64,000 bases of DNA, taken from positions 186,001-250,000 of the forward strand of contig NZ_JAAGLV010000005.1 of NCBI RefSeq assembly GCF_010548305.1. The letters run 5' to 3'. This document shows positions 42,193-51,174 of this stretch, one piece after another. A program made the translations under genes and the position numbers. This DNA is from Streptomyces sp. SID13031. GTDB taxonomy: Bacteria > Actinomycetota > Actinomycetes > Propionibacteriales > Kribbellaceae. Under the pieces are notes generated by a model, which was not told where the DNA came from, did no database searches, and worked only from the letters and a program-made list of their open reading frames with translations. Within the stretch, counting starts at the first letter, position 1, and every line of letters begins with the position of its first letter.

Positions 42193-43572
42193 TTACCGGG
42201 CCAGGCGGGCGTCGATCTTCGAAGAGGCATCGGCGAGTAACTTGTCGATGTCGGCGTCCTTCTTGGTCAGCACCTGCTGGACCACCGGGTCGAGCAGCGC
42301 GTAGACCTCCTGGCCCTTGTTCGACGGCTCCGGCAGCAGCTTGAGCGTCTTCGTCGACTCGATGTAGCCCTTGAACTGCTCGACCGGCACGTTGGCGTAG
42401 GGCTTCTGCCACTCGTTGTACTGGTCGTAGGTCTCCTGGCTCAGCGGCGTGACGCCCGGCCGGCCGACGAAGCTCTTGTCAGCGACAGCGTCCTTGGCCC
42501 GCTGCACCGCGATGCCCTGGTTCGTGTACTTGTCGAACTCGTAGTACTTGATCCACTTGAGCGCGGCGACGATCTCGTTCGGGGTCGACTTCGGGTTGAT
42601 CATCTTGATCGAGCCACCGGTCAGCGTGCCGTGCGGGCCACCGTCCTGCGGCAGCGCGCCCTCGCCGAAGTCGGCGGGCTTCATGCCGAAGTTCTTCACG
42701 GCCATGTCGTAGGCATCCGGCGCCTGCATGATCATGCCGATCTTGCCGGCGGCGAAGTCCTGCCGGGCCTCCTCCTGGTTGTAGAGGAAGTTGGTGCCCA
42801 TGGTGTTGTCGGTCCAGCGCATGTCCTTCAGCAACTGCAGCGCCTTCTTGGCCGGCGCGTCGTTGAAAGTGCTCTTCTTGCCGTCGTCGCTCTGGACCGT
42901 GCCGCCCATGCTGTAGGTCATGGTGGTGAGCATCCAGCCGCCGGTGTTGTCCTTGGTCAGCTGGGCGTAGCCCGCCTTACCGGTCTTCTCGGTGATCTGC
43001 TTCGCGTACTGCCGGACCTCGTCCCAGTTCGTCGGCGGCTTGTCGGGGTCCAGACCGGCCTGCTTGAACAACGCCCGGTTGTAGGCGAGCCCGACGGAGA
43101 AGGCCTCGAACGGTACGCCGTAGATCCGGCCCTTGTCGTCCTGGACCAGCTTCAGCGTCTCCGGGTTCAGCACCTTGGTCAGGTCGACCACCTTCAGCTC
43201 GTCGGTGATGTCCGGGAGCTGCTTGTTCGGGATCATGTTCAGCGGCTCGGTGAAGCTGATGCTCATCACGGTCGGCAGCGAGCCGCCGGCCACCTGGGCC
43301 TGGAAGGTCTGCGCGTCCCAGGCGGTCTCGGTCGTCTTGACCGTGATGTTGGGATGGGCGTCGGTGAACTCCTTGACGTTCTTGGCGAACGTGGCGACGT
43401 CGGCCGGCTTGTCCGGCTTCGGCTTGTTGCCGACCGTGATCGTCACCGGAGCGTTCTCGTCGATCGCGCCGGCGCTGTCCGCCGCCGGCGTAGTGCTGTC
43501 CGCGCAGGATGCCGCCATCAGCAGCGCGGCCGCCGAAGTCAGGGCCGCGACACACCTTGCCGTTCTCGTCAT
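42193..43572 (-). CDS. sugar ABC transporter substrate-binding lipoprotein
   Basis: 459-residue family-1 solute-binding protein. The signal sequence ends in a lipobox, with lipidated Cys23 (ALLMAASC). Mature blocks include VTITVGNKPKPDKPADVATF, NITVKTTETAWDAQTFQAQV and GVPFEAFSVGLAYNRALF. First gene of the minus-strand operon; a ribosome site TGAGGAG precedes ATG 43572. Expression should start at the promoter with the shared 25-bp element about 80-110 nt upstream. Binds the sugar fragments presumed to come from the secreted beta-helix protein. Confidence 0.93.
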   Translation of the reverse strand: MTRTARCVAALTSAAALLMAASCADSTTPAADSAGAIDENAPVTITVGNKPKPDKPADVATFAKNVKEFTDAHPNITVKTTETAWDAQTFQAQVAGGSLPTVMSISFTEPLNMIPNKQLPDITDELKVVDLTKVLNPETLKLVQDDKGRIYGVPFEAFSVGLAYNRALFKQAGLDPDKPPTNWDEVRQYAKQITEKTGKAGYAQLTKDNTGGWMLTTMTYSMGGTVQSDDGKKSTFNDAPAKKALQLLKDMRWTDNTMGTNFLYNQEEARQDFAAGKIGMIMQAPDAYDMAVKNFGMKPADFGEGALPQDGGPHGTLTGGSIKMINPKSTPNEIVAALKWIKYYEFDKYTNQGIAVQRAKDAVADKSFVGRPGVTPLSQETYDQYNEWQKPYANVPVEQFKGYIESTKTLKLLPEPSNKGQEVYALLDPVVQQVLTKKDADIDKLLADASSKIDARLAR

Positions 43573-43649
43573 CGGAACTCCTCAGGTTTCCGCCCCCACC
43601 AGTGGGCGGTTCAGGGGGTGTGGTCTGGGCCACAGAAGCCCAATTTCGA

Positions 43650-43680
43650 GTAAGTTAAACCATGCGTGTTACTTTATCAA
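43650..43680 (-). promoter_or_regulatory. regulated promoter with shared operator, copy 2
   Basis: Read on the minus strand: TTGATA (-35, 43675-43680), a 17-nt spacer, and TAACTT (-10, 43652-43657). The 25 bases 43650-43674 are identical to 30349-30373 and lie in the same position relative to -35 and -10. This puts the ABC operon under the same control as the secreted-protein operon. The divergent GNAT gene begins 38 nt away on the other side and could be affected too. Confidence 0.8.
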
Positions 43681-43717
43681 TGCCGAGTCCGGTCACGGTT
43701 CGGGAGAAGATGACGAG

Positions 43718-44185
43718 ATGTTGATCCGAGCAGCCGAGACCACCGACCGCGCCTTCCTCGAGCAGATGCTGCTGGAGGCCTACAACTGGGACGGACAGCC
43801 CCGCTTCACGCTGGAGCAGCTGGCCGCCGAGGACCACGCGTGGCGGTATCTCGACGGCTGGATGCGCCGTGGCGACTTCGGGTTCATTGCTGAGGACGAC
43901 CAGCCGGTCGGCGCCGCTTGGGCTCGGCTACTGACGGCGGATCGGCCCGGCTACGGATATGTCGCCGACGATGTGCCTGAGCTCAGCGTCGGGGTGAGCG
44001 CGGGGCAGCGCGGTCGCGGCCTCGGGCGGGCGTTGCTGACGGCACTGATCGAGGCCGCGGCGCCGTACGGGCGGCTGAGCTTGAGCGTCGAGCCCGAGAA
44101 CCAGGCCGCGGAGCTCTACCGCTCACTCGGTTTTCGGAAGGTCGGCCGCAGCGGTGGTTCGGACACGATGCTGCTCGAGCTCTAG
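43718..44185 (+). CDS. GNAT-family N-acetyltransferase
   Basis: 155-residue acetyltransferase: MLIRAAETTDRAFLEQMLLE, DVPELSVGVSAGQRGRGLGR (acetyl-CoA-binding loop), and SLSVEPENQAAELYRSLGF. It starts at ATG 43718 with a GAGAAGATGACGAG leader. Divergent from the ABC operon, sharing its 145-nt control region; converges on the sulfurtransferase gene. Substrate unknown. Confidence 0.85.
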   Translation: MLIRAAETTDRAFLEQMLLEAYNWDGQPRFTLEQLAAEDHAWRYLDGWMRRGDFGFIAEDDQPVGAAWARLLTADRPGYGYVADDVPELSVGVSAGQRGRGLGRALLTALIEAAAPYGRLSLSVEPENQAAELYRSLGFRKVGRSGGSDTMLLEL

Positions 44186-44215
44186 CCGAAGTTGCAGCTG
44201 CGGTATTGCAGGTTG

Positions 44216-45058
44216 TCAGGCGGGGCCGGTGGCGATCGGGCGGGTCGGGTCGGTGATCCATTCGGACCAGGAGCCGACGTAGACCGCGGCCTCGATACCG
44301 GCGACCTGGAGGGCGAGGGCTTCGTGGGCCGCGGTGACGCCTGAGCCGCAGTAGGCGCCGACCTCGGCAGAGCCATCGGCGCCGAGGGCGGCGAAGCGGG
44401 CTCGAAGGTCATCGGCGGACAGGAAGTGGCCGTCCGCGGAGACGTTGCCCGCGGTGGGTGCGTTCACCGCGCCGGGGATGTGACCGGCGACTTTGTCCAG
44501 CGGCTCGACCTCGCCCGCGAAGCGTTCCGGCGCACGAGCATCCAGCAGTAGGCCGGTGGAAGCGAGCTCCGCAGCACTTGCTGCGTCGAGCATCGGGACC
44601 TGGCCGGCTTTGGCGGCGAAGGAGCCCGCGGCATCCACGGGAACCTCGGTGCTCACCTCTCCCCCAGCGGCTTGCCACGCGGCGAAGCCACCGTCGAGGA
44701 CGCGGACGTCGCGCACCCCGAAGTACCGGAAGATCCACCACGCGCGGGCGGCGGCCATCGAGTTGGCGGCGTCGTAGACGACAACCGAGGTGTCCTCGGA
44801 GACGCCCGCCCGGCGTAGCGCAGCTTCGACAGTCGTTGCTGAGGGCAACGGGTGGCGGCCGCCGTCGCCGGGTGGCGCGGCCAGTTCGGTGTCCAGGTCG
44901 ACGAAGTGCGCGCCAGGCAGATGGCCGGCGTCGTACGCGTCGCGTCCGGGCGGGGTCTTCGGCGCCCCGGCGGGGGCCGACAGGTTCCAGGTGACGTCGA
45001 TCAGCACCGGCTTGTCGGTGCTGGCCAGCAGGGTGTCGGCAGAGATCAGCGGGTTCAC
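44216..45058 (-). CDS. 3-mercaptopyruvate/thiosulfate sulfurtransferase (tandem rhodanese)
   Basis: 280 residues, two rhodanese domains. The N-terminal one is inactive (VVVYDAANSMAAARAWW). The C-terminal one has the active Cys loop CGSGVTA, the sequence typical of mercaptopyruvate sulfurtransferases; thiosulfate sulfurtransferases usually have basic residues there. It moves sulfane sulfur from mercaptopyruvate or thiosulfate to thiol acceptors. GTG 45058 overlaps the thymidine kinase stop by 4 nt. Confidence 0.9.
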   Translation of the reverse strand: MNPLISADTLLASTDKPVLIDVTWNLSAPAGAPKTPPGRDAYDAGHLPGAHFVDLDTELAAPPGDGGRHPLPSATTVEAALRRAGVSEDTSVVVYDAANSMAAARAWWIFRYFGVRDVRVLDGGFAAWQAAGGEVSTEVPVDAAGSFAAKAGQVPMLDAASAAELASTGLLLDARAPERFAGEVEPLDKVAGHIPGAVNAPTAGNVSADGHFLSADDLRARFAALGADGSAEVGAYCGSGVTAAHEALALQVAGIEAAVYVGSWSEWITDPTRPIATGPA

Positions 45059-45705
45059 AGCGCGCCTCCGAACGGGAGTACCTCGGGTGACAGGGTGGCA
45101 CGAGCACGGGCGGCGGTCAGCCGGCGCCGGTGGTGGCGACGGCAGAGCACCTCGTAGGCGACGTCCGCGGCGTTGGTGACCATGTCGCCGACGACCAGCT
45201 GCTCGCCTTCGGTGACCATCTCACCACCGACGGTGCGCGCGTTGTGGGTGGCGCGCTCACCACACCAGCACAACGCCTCGACCTGGAGCAGCTCCATCCG
45301 GTCGGCGAGCTCGACCAGCCGGGCCGACCCAGGAAAGAGAGTGGCCCGGAAGTCGGTCAGGATGCCGAAGCAGAAGACGTCGATCTGCAGTTCGTCGACC
45401 AGCCGGGCCAGTTGCTCGACCTGTTCGGGCTGGTAGAACTGCGCCTCGTCGGCCACCACGTAGTCGATCCTGCCGCCATGGGTCAGCTCGTCGACGACGT
45501 ACTGCCAGAAGTCGAAGTCGGGTTTGACCTCGATCGCCTCGGCCTCCAGACCGAGCCGTGACGACAGTACGGACTCGCCGGCCCGGTCGTTGCTGGTGAA
45601 GATCTTGCCCAGCCGGCCGCGCGCCGCGTGGTTGTGATCCATCTGGAGGGCCAGCGTCGACTTGCCGCAGTCCATGGTCCCGGTGAAGTAGAGCAGCTCA
45701 GCCAC
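45055..45705 (-). CDS. tdk: thymidine kinase (type II, TK1-like)
   Basis: 216-residue thymidine kinase for pyrimidine salvage. The P-loop is TGTMDCGKST, the catalytic and Mg region VVADEAQFYQ, and the C-terminal zinc ligands CWCGERATHNART and VLCRRHHRR. GTG 45705 (VAELLYFTG) is chosen because the residues upstream are not protein-like. It overlaps the sulfurtransferase gene by 4 nt and is divergent from a secreted subtilase. Confidence 0.93.
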   Translation of the reverse strand: MAELLYFTGTMDCGKSTLALQMDHNHAARGRLGKIFTSNDRAGESVLSSRLGLEAEAIEVKPDFDFWQYVVDELTHGGRIDYVVADEAQFYQPEQVEQLARLVDELQIDVFCFGILTDFRATLFPGSARLVELADRMELLQVEALCWCGERATHNARTVGGEMVTEGEQLVVGDMVTNAADVAYEVLCRRHHRRRLTAARARATLSPEVLPFGGAL

Positions 45706-45795
45706 GGGCGCCCATCCTGCCAAAGTCGTTGGAGCCGCAGGTACGCCGGGGTGGGTCGGCTTTTCTTCTGCACCGGGTCCGAGGTCTACTTGAGC

Positions 45796-47442
45796 GTGCG
45801 CAAAGCCTTGATCCTGATCCTCACGCTCTGCGTGACATTGACCGCCACCACAGTGCAGTCGGTGGCTGGTCCCGTCCGGGCCGAAGCGGGGCTTCGGGCG
45901 TACTTCGTGATCACCGCGCCCAAGCAGACCACCGCGGCGATGGCCGGCGTCACAGCCAACGCGGGCACGGTCTACGCGGCGTACGACGCCATCGGCGTGC
46001 TCGTCGTGCACTCGGCCAACGAGGGCTTCGCGGGCGCGATGCGGGCAGTGCCGGGCGTACAGAAAGTAGGAGCGACCCGTACTTCGGACCTCCCGGCCGC
46101 GGTCGCCAACCCGGCGATCCCGGCGGCTCCGACCGAGAATCCCGACAACTCCCCCGAGACGGTCCGGCCGGACATGACGATGATCGGCGCCGACAAGGCC
46201 TGGGCGGTGAACCCGGGATCGAAGGCGATCACCGTCGGCGTGCTGGACACCGGTGTCGACGACCTGCACCAGGATCTGAAGGCGAACTTCGATGCGAGCA
46301 AGTCGGCGTCCTGCGCCTATGGCAAGGCCGACACCAGGCCGGGAGCCTGGCGACCGGTCGCCGCGCACGGCACCCACGTCGCCGGCACGATCGCCGCCGC
46401 CAAGGACGGCAAGGGCATGGTCGGCGTCGCGCCAGGCGTGAAGGTCTCATCGATCCGGGTCGCCGAGCCCGAAGGCCAGCAACTGTTCTTCCCCGAGAAC
46501 ACTGTCTGCGCTTTCGTCTTCGCCGCCGACAAGGGCGTCTCGGTCACCAACAACAGCTACTACGTCGATCCGTGGATGTTCCTGTGCCCGACCAACCAGG
46601 ACCAGGACGCGATCCAGGAGGCCGTCCGGCGTTCTGTCGCGTACGCGGACTCCAAGGGCGTGGTGAACGTCGCCGCCGCGGGCAACGAGAACTACGACCT
46701 GGCCGCGAAGACGAGCGACCCGAGCAGCCCCAACGACTCCAAACCCGGTATCCGCACGATCACCAACGACTGCCTCAGCCTGCCGACCGAACTGCCGAAC
46801 GTGCTCGTCGTCTCGGCGCTCAGCCCCGAGGGGACGAAGGCGGGCTTCTCCAACTTCGGCGAAGGCAAGATCAAGATCGCGGCACCCGGCCAGGCCGTCT
46901 ACTCGACCATCCCCGGCGGCGGCTACCAGTCCCTGGACGGTACGTCGATGGCGTCACCGCACGTCGCCGGGGTGGTTGCGCTGATTCGCAGTACGAACCC
47001 GAAGCTGACGCCCGAGCAGGTCCGCGCCAGGCTCGCCGCGCAGGCCAATGACATCCCTTGCCCGGCCAGCACAGTCGCCCAGTGCAAGGGGGCGGACGCG
47101 GTGAACTCGTACTACGGCGAAGGCATGGTCGACGCCGCGGAAGCGGTCGGGGCGGCCAGCAAGGCGCCGACGTCTGGGGTGAGCATCACCAAGCCGGCCG
47201 AGCAGATCGGCTTCGGCGGGGCTCCGGCGATACCGCTGCTGCTGAAGGGCCTCAGCAGCAAGGGCGAGATCAGCTACACGGCGACCGGGCTGCCGCCGGG
47301 GCTGAGCATCGACGGTCAGCGCGGCTGGATCACCGGCGTACTGACACCGGGCTCAGGCCGGTTCAAGGTGACCGTGACGGCGCGGGACGCCGAGGCGAAG
47401 ACCGCCCAGGCAAGCTTCTACTGGAACGTCTGGAGCTTCTAG
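45796..47442 (+). CDS. secreted subtilisin-like serine protease (peptidase S8) with C-terminal Ig-like domain
   Basis: 548 residues from GTG 45796. Signal peptide about 1-29; propeptide-like segment 33-105. The triad is Asp151 (GVLDTGVDDLHQD), His191 (AAHGTHVAGTIAA) and Ser384 (DGTSMASPHVAG), with oxyanion Asn297 (AAAGNENY). Extra Cys pairs (CAYGKAD, TVCAFVFA, FLCPTNQ, NDCLSLP) suggest disulfides. A C-terminal He_PIG/Ig-like module (about 460-548) has TGLPPGLSIDGQRGWITGV. Divergent from tdk; its stop overlaps that of the phosphodiesterase-like gene. Probably a released extracellular protease. Confidence 0.9.
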   Translation: MRKALILILTLCVTLTATTVQSVAGPVRAEAGLRAYFVITAPKQTTAAMAGVTANAGTVYAAYDAIGVLVVHSANEGFAGAMRAVPGVQKVGATRTSDLPAAVANPAIPAAPTENPDNSPETVRPDMTMIGADKAWAVNPGSKAITVGVLDTGVDDLHQDLKANFDASKSASCAYGKADTRPGAWRPVAAHGTHVAGTIAAAKDGKGMVGVAPGVKVSSIRVAEPEGQQLFFPENTVCAFVFAADKGVSVTNNSYYVDPWMFLCPTNQDQDAIQEAVRRSVAYADSKGVVNVAAAGNENYDLAAKTSDPSSPNDSKPGIRTITNDCLSLPTELPNVLVVSALSPEGTKAGFSNFGEGKIKIAAPGQAVYSTIPGGGYQSLDGTSMASPHVAGVVALIRSTNPKLTPEQVRARLAAQANDIPCPASTVAQCKGADAVNSYYGEGMVDAAEAVGAASKAPTSGVSITKPAEQIGFGGAPAIPLLLKGLSSKGEISYTATGLPPGLSIDGQRGWITGVLTPGSGRFKVTVTARDAEAKTAQASFYWNVWSF

Positions 47443-48563
47443 TTCCCTGAATCGATCAGGAGCGGGATCAGCATCTCGTCCTGGGTGAGTGAGCCGTGCA
47501 GGCCGATCAGGCCTGCCTCTTGCGGGTAGCGACGGCTGGCGACCAGTGCGACCGGTCCGAGCGAAGCGACGATGACGTCGCCGAGCCGTGGCGAGACGCG
47601 CTCCTCGACGGCACCGAACCAGCCACGCCCGACCGCTTCGTCCCGGCTGAGCACGAGGGCCTTGTCGCCGACCCGCTCCCGGTACGTCGCCAGTACGTCG
47701 TCGGTCGCGCCGTCGACGCAGTACAGGTGGCGAAAGCGCGACTCGCCACCGATCAGGCGCACTCCGTCGGTCAGCGCGGGCTCGGAGTCGAGGTCGACCC
47801 GGTTCTCGGGGGCGACGTCGATCATGCCGTGGTCTGCGACGACGATCAGTACGGCGTCGCGTGGCAGCGCTGATCTGACCTGGGAGGCGAAGGTGTCAGC
47901 GGCGGTGAGCTCCTTGCGCCATTGCCACGACTCACTCCCCTGCCCGTGGCCGGTGTAGTCGAGTTGAGAGTCGTAGACGTAGACGAGCGACTTGTCGCCT
48001 TCGCGGCTGGCGAAGCGCGTTGCGTCGAGGCGGTCCTCGACGGTGTCGGCGCCGCGGTGTTTGCTGCCCCGGAAGGCGGCTGCGGTCAGGCCGGAAGTGT
48101 CGAAGCGCGCTTTGCTGACGTTGCGGGTGGTGACGCCTGCGGCAGCGATCCGCTCGAACACGGTCTGGTGCGGTTGCCAGCGGCGCGGGTCGACCGGAGC
48201 GTCCCACTGCAACGCATTCAGCAGCGCGCCCGTCTCGGGCACGATCGAGGTGTAGCCGACGATCCCGTGTGCGCCCGGTGGCAGGCCGGTCCCGAGGCTG
48301 GTGAGGCTCGCGGCTGTCGTCGACGGGACTCCCGCGGTCAGGCTGCGAGCGGTGAGGGATGACAGGTACGGCGCGGCTTCCGCGTTGCGCCGGAGGAGAT
48401 TCCAGCCGAGGCCGTCGAGCAGCAGTACGGCGTACCGGGGTGCGGTGGGCAGGTCGAGCACGTTCTGCTCGCCGGGAACCGAGAGGGCGCCGGCAACCGA
48501 GGGCAGCACGTCTGCGAGTGACCCGCCGCCGTATGCAGGCAGGATGGGCGTCGGGTCGGACAC
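47439..48563 (-). CDS. alkaline phosphatase-superfamily nucleotide pyrophosphatase/phosphodiesterase-like protein
   Basis: 374-residue metal-dependent hydrolase. Metal and nucleophile sites are visible: Asp in LLLDGLGWNLL, Thr in PSTTAASLTSLGTG, Asp and His in DSQLDYTGHGQGS, and Asp-His in VVADHGMIDV. There is no signal peptide, so it is probably cytoplasmic. GTG 48563 lies 4 nt after the DUF5998 stop, so the two are co-transcribed. Substrate (nucleotide, lipid or sugar phosphoester) unknown. Confidence 0.88.
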   Translation of the reverse strand: MSDPTPILPAYGGGSLADVLPSVAGALSVPGEQNVLDLPTAPRYAVLLLDGLGWNLLRRNAEAAPYLSSLTARSLTAGVPSTTAASLTSLGTGLPPGAHGIVGYTSIVPETGALLNALQWDAPVDPRRWQPHQTVFERIAAAGVTTRNVSKARFDTSGLTAAAFRGSKHRGADTVEDRLDATRFASREGDKSLVYVYDSQLDYTGHGQGSESWQWRKELTAADTFASQVRSALPRDAVLIVVADHGMIDVAPENRVDLDSEPALTDGVRLIGGESRFRHLYCVDGATDDVLATYRERVGDKALVLSRDEAVGRGWFGAVEERVSPRLGDVIVASLGPVALVASRRYPQEAGLIGLHGSLTQDEMLIPLLIDSGN

Positions 48564-48567
48564 GGCA

Positions 48568-49194
48568 CTACCTGCTGGTCGTGGCGAACGACAGGGCCGA
48601 GGCGAAGTCGAGCACCTGCTGGATACCGGCCGGGCCGTCGGCGGCCGCGGAGATCCGCAACGAGATGTCGTCGGCGGCAACGGAACCCGTGTAGCCGTGG
48701 TCGGCCTCGCAGTTCGGGTCGGCGCAGACGGCCGGCTCGAGGTCGATCCGGTTCACCATGCCCCAGCCGATGGTCAGGACGACCTCGCCACCGGCCGCCG
48801 GGTCGGACTTGCCGCCCGAGGCCTTGGAGGCGTAGCCGGCCGGATTCGGCACGACCCTGTTCACCACCACGGCGTTCACCCGGTTCAGCGGGATCGCCTC
48901 GGTCGAGGTGGACGCGTAGGGCGCCCGGATCAGGTCGTCGGCGGCGTGCTCGTCGGTGTGCCCGACGATCAGCCGGCTCGGCGTCAGCGCCAAGATGGTG
49001 ATGTGGCGCCGCACCTCGTCCCGGTCGAAGGTCGGTTCGTGCTGCAGCACGAACGCCCGGATCGGTTCGTCGGCGATCGCCACGGCGAGGGAGTCCGTCA
49101 CGACGTCTGGGTAGTAGCCGCACCGGTCGATCGCGTCGCGAAGTTCGGACGAGGCGTCCGCGAGCTCCGGGACCGGCGCATTGAGGTCACGCAT
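48568..49194 (-). CDS. DUF5998 family protein
   Basis: 208-residue cytoplasmic protein of unknown function that is conserved in actinobacteria. Recognisable stretches are LRDAIDRCGYYPDVVTDSLA, RRHITILALTPSRLIVGHTD, the Gly/Trp strand LTIGWGMVNRIDLEP and the Cys-containing CADPNCEADHGY. The beta-rich pattern suggests a PH-like or PilZ-like barrel (inference). Upstream partner of the phosphodiesterase-like gene. Confidence 0.8.
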   Translation of the reverse strand: MRDLNAPVPELADASSELRDAIDRCGYYPDVVTDSLAVAIADEPIRAFVLQHEPTFDRDEVRRHITILALTPSRLIVGHTDEHAADDLIRAPYASTSTEAIPLNRVNAVVVNRVVPNPAGYASKASGGKSDPAAGGEVVLTIGWGMVNRIDLEPAVCADPNCEADHGYTGSVAADDISLRISAAADGPAGIQQVLDFASALSFATTSR

Positions 49195-49266
49195 GACCTC
49201 ATCCTTGCATGCGCCGGGCCCGGAGCCCGATCCGTACCTGTGGATAACGCCAGTGGTGGAACCAGG

Positions 49267-51174
49267 TCAGCCCACGCTGGCCTTGCGTAGTACCGGTGCA
49301 CCGGCTGCTCCAGCGACGGCGACCAGGACCAGGCCGATCACCACCTGGGCGACGAGCAGGACGACTCCCGAGCTGCCCTGGGTCAGTACTTCGCCTCCGC
49401 TCAAGGCCAGTCCGGTCAGCGCTCCGAAGCCGACTACGGGGAGTCCGACACCGACCACCGGTACTACGGCGGCGAGCCGGGCGGATCTCTCGATCACCTT
49501 CAGCGGTACTCCGGAACGGCGCAGCGCCCTCGCCGGGCCGGCCTGGTCCAGGGCCGTTCCGACTGCGCCGGCTGCTGTGGACGCTGCGCCGGTGACGAAG
49601 ACGAGCCCGAGCAGCAGCGCCACCCCGAGTCGCAGGTCCTTGTACATCCCGGCATCCTGGTCGTCCTTCTCGGCGTCGGTCAGCGGGACCTTGCCGGGGA
49701 CCAGATCGTAGAGAACCGTGCGGACCTTCTCGCGGTCACCGGTCGAGACCGAGATGTCCACGACCCCGTCTCCGCTGGTGACCTGACCCTTCACCCCGGC
49801 CTCGGACAGCTTCTTCTTCGCATCCTCGGCGACCACGACCGCCTGCCCTTGTTTGGTGTAGAACTCGAAGGACGCGTCCTTGCCGTCGCCGTTCATGCCG
49901 TAGGGCATGAAGAGTGCGAGGAAGCCGGTGACAAAGCCGCTCAGGACCAGCGCCGCGACCGGGCGGAACGCGGCTTTCGGATCGTCGGCGAGCCTGCGCC
50001 CGGCGAGCAGCGCCACCGGGCCTTTCGCCGTCCGGGCCATGAATTTGCCGATCACCTGGACTGCGAACGGACCGACGATGCGGACCGCGAGGGCGGCCAG
50101 GCCGATGCCGATCAGTAGCGGGAGGATCGCTCCACCGGTACCGAGGATCGCGAGCATGATCGGGCCGATCACCAGCAGGCCGAGGCGCAGTGCGCTGGTG
50201 CCCTTGCGGGTCTGGCCGCGGACGACGCCGAGCGGGGTGATGCTGACCCGGCCCAGGCCGATCAGCGCGCTGATCACCGAGAGAACCGGTACTGCGATCA
50301 AGACGATCAGGACGACCCACCAACTCGGGGTGAGGTCGTGCACGTACCAGCGGCCGCCGCCGAGCGGGATGCGGGCGATCAGCGGGGTGAGCACGGTGTA
50401 GCCGATCACGCCGACGATCGCGCCGAGGAAAGCGAGTACTGCCTGTTCGACCGCGCTGAGCCAGAGCACCTGGCTCCTGGTCGCTCCAGCGAGCCGGAGG
50501 GCGGCGAGGCGATGTTCCCGGCGCTTGGCCGCGACTCCGGCTGCCTGGCCGACCAGGCTCAGCAGCGGGAAGAGGACCAGTGTGATGCCGAACGCGACCA
50601 GGACGAGCAGCGTCGCCATCCGCTCATCGAGAGACTTGCCGTTCCAGGTGTCGAGGTACTTCGGGTGGTCGGCCGCCGCGACGCCGGGTGAGTTCTTCTC
50701 GACGCCCTGGATGATCACCCGATCGCTGGTCGACGACAGGCCTTTGTCGGTGATGATTCCGGTGGGCTTGGCGATCTTGTAGCGCTTGGAAAGGTCCTCG
50801 GACCAGTGCTTGGCGACCTCGGGCGAGACGAAGACCTCACCGGGCTTGGGGGACTTGGCCAGGCCGGGAGGTGGTGGGAGTTCCGCGTCCTTCTGCGGGT
50901 TGTTGATCGCCACGTCGTACCGGGTCAGCGGGACACCGCCGGCCATGTCGTCGATCTGGTTGACGACGCCGACGGCCGACTTCGCGTCGCCGTCGTCGGT
51001 GTTGCGCCAGCCGATCCGGTCGGAGCGGTGGGTCAGACCGAGTGAGCCTGCGATCAGGAAGGTGAGAAGTAGCGCGACGATCGCGGTGGCACCGAGGGCC
51101 GCGAGGTTGGCCGCGCGTCCCCCAGGGCCCGGGCGGCGGACGAACCGCAGGCCCAGGTCGGTCATCGGATTCAC
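49267..51174 (-). CDS. ABC transporter permease, FtsX/MacB type
   Basis: 635-residue membrane protein with a first helix (about 24-48), a large extracytoplasmic domain to about 190, three helices of the FtsX core (MATLLVLVAFGITLVLFPLL, then the QVLWLSAVEQAVLAFLGAI segment), and a second FtsX-like half at the C terminus. Exports or works mechanically at the membrane rather than importing. GTG 51174 overlaps the ATPase gene stop by 4 nt. Confidence 0.88.
   Translation of the reverse strand: MNPMTDLGLRFVRRPGPGGRAANLAALGATAIVALLLTFLIAGSLGLTHRSDRIGWRNTDDGDAKSAVGVVNQIDDMAGGVPLTRYDVAINNPQKDAELPPPPGLAKSPKPGEVFVSPEVAKHWSEDLSKRYKIAKPTGIITDKGLSSTSDRVIIQGVEKNSPGVAAADHPKYLDTWNGKSLDERMATLLVLVAFGITLVLFPLLSLVGQAAGVAAKRREHRLAALRLAGATRSQVLWLSAVEQAVLAFLGAIVGVIGYTVLTPLIARIPLGGGRWYVHDLTPSWWVVLIVLIAVPVLSVISALIGLGRVSITPLGVVRGQTRKGTSALRLGLLVIGPIMLAILGTGGAILPLLIGIGLAALAVRIVGPFAVQVIGKFMARTAKGPVALLAGRRLADDPKAAFRPVAALVLSGFVTGFLALFMPYGMNGDGKDASFEFYTKQGQAVVVAEDAKKKLSEAGVKGQVTSGDGVVDISVSTGDREKVRTVLYDLVPGKVPLTDAEKDDQDAGMYKDLRLGVALLLGLVFVTGAASTAAGAVGTALDQAGPARALRRSGVPLKVIERSARLAAVVPVVGVGLPVVGFGALTGLALSGGEVLTQGSSGVVLLVAQVVIGLVLVAVAGAAGAPVLRKASVG

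Noticed and set aside
44192..44212. Repeated TTGCAG near the ends of the GNAT and sulfurtransferase genes
   Set aside because: Does not match the full TTGCA-N6-TGCAA dyad and lies between two converging stops, where an operator is unlikely.
45055..46377. N-terminal extension of thymidine kinase to 440 residues
   Set aside because: The extension is antisense to the subtilase gene; the kinase fold begins at GTG 45705.
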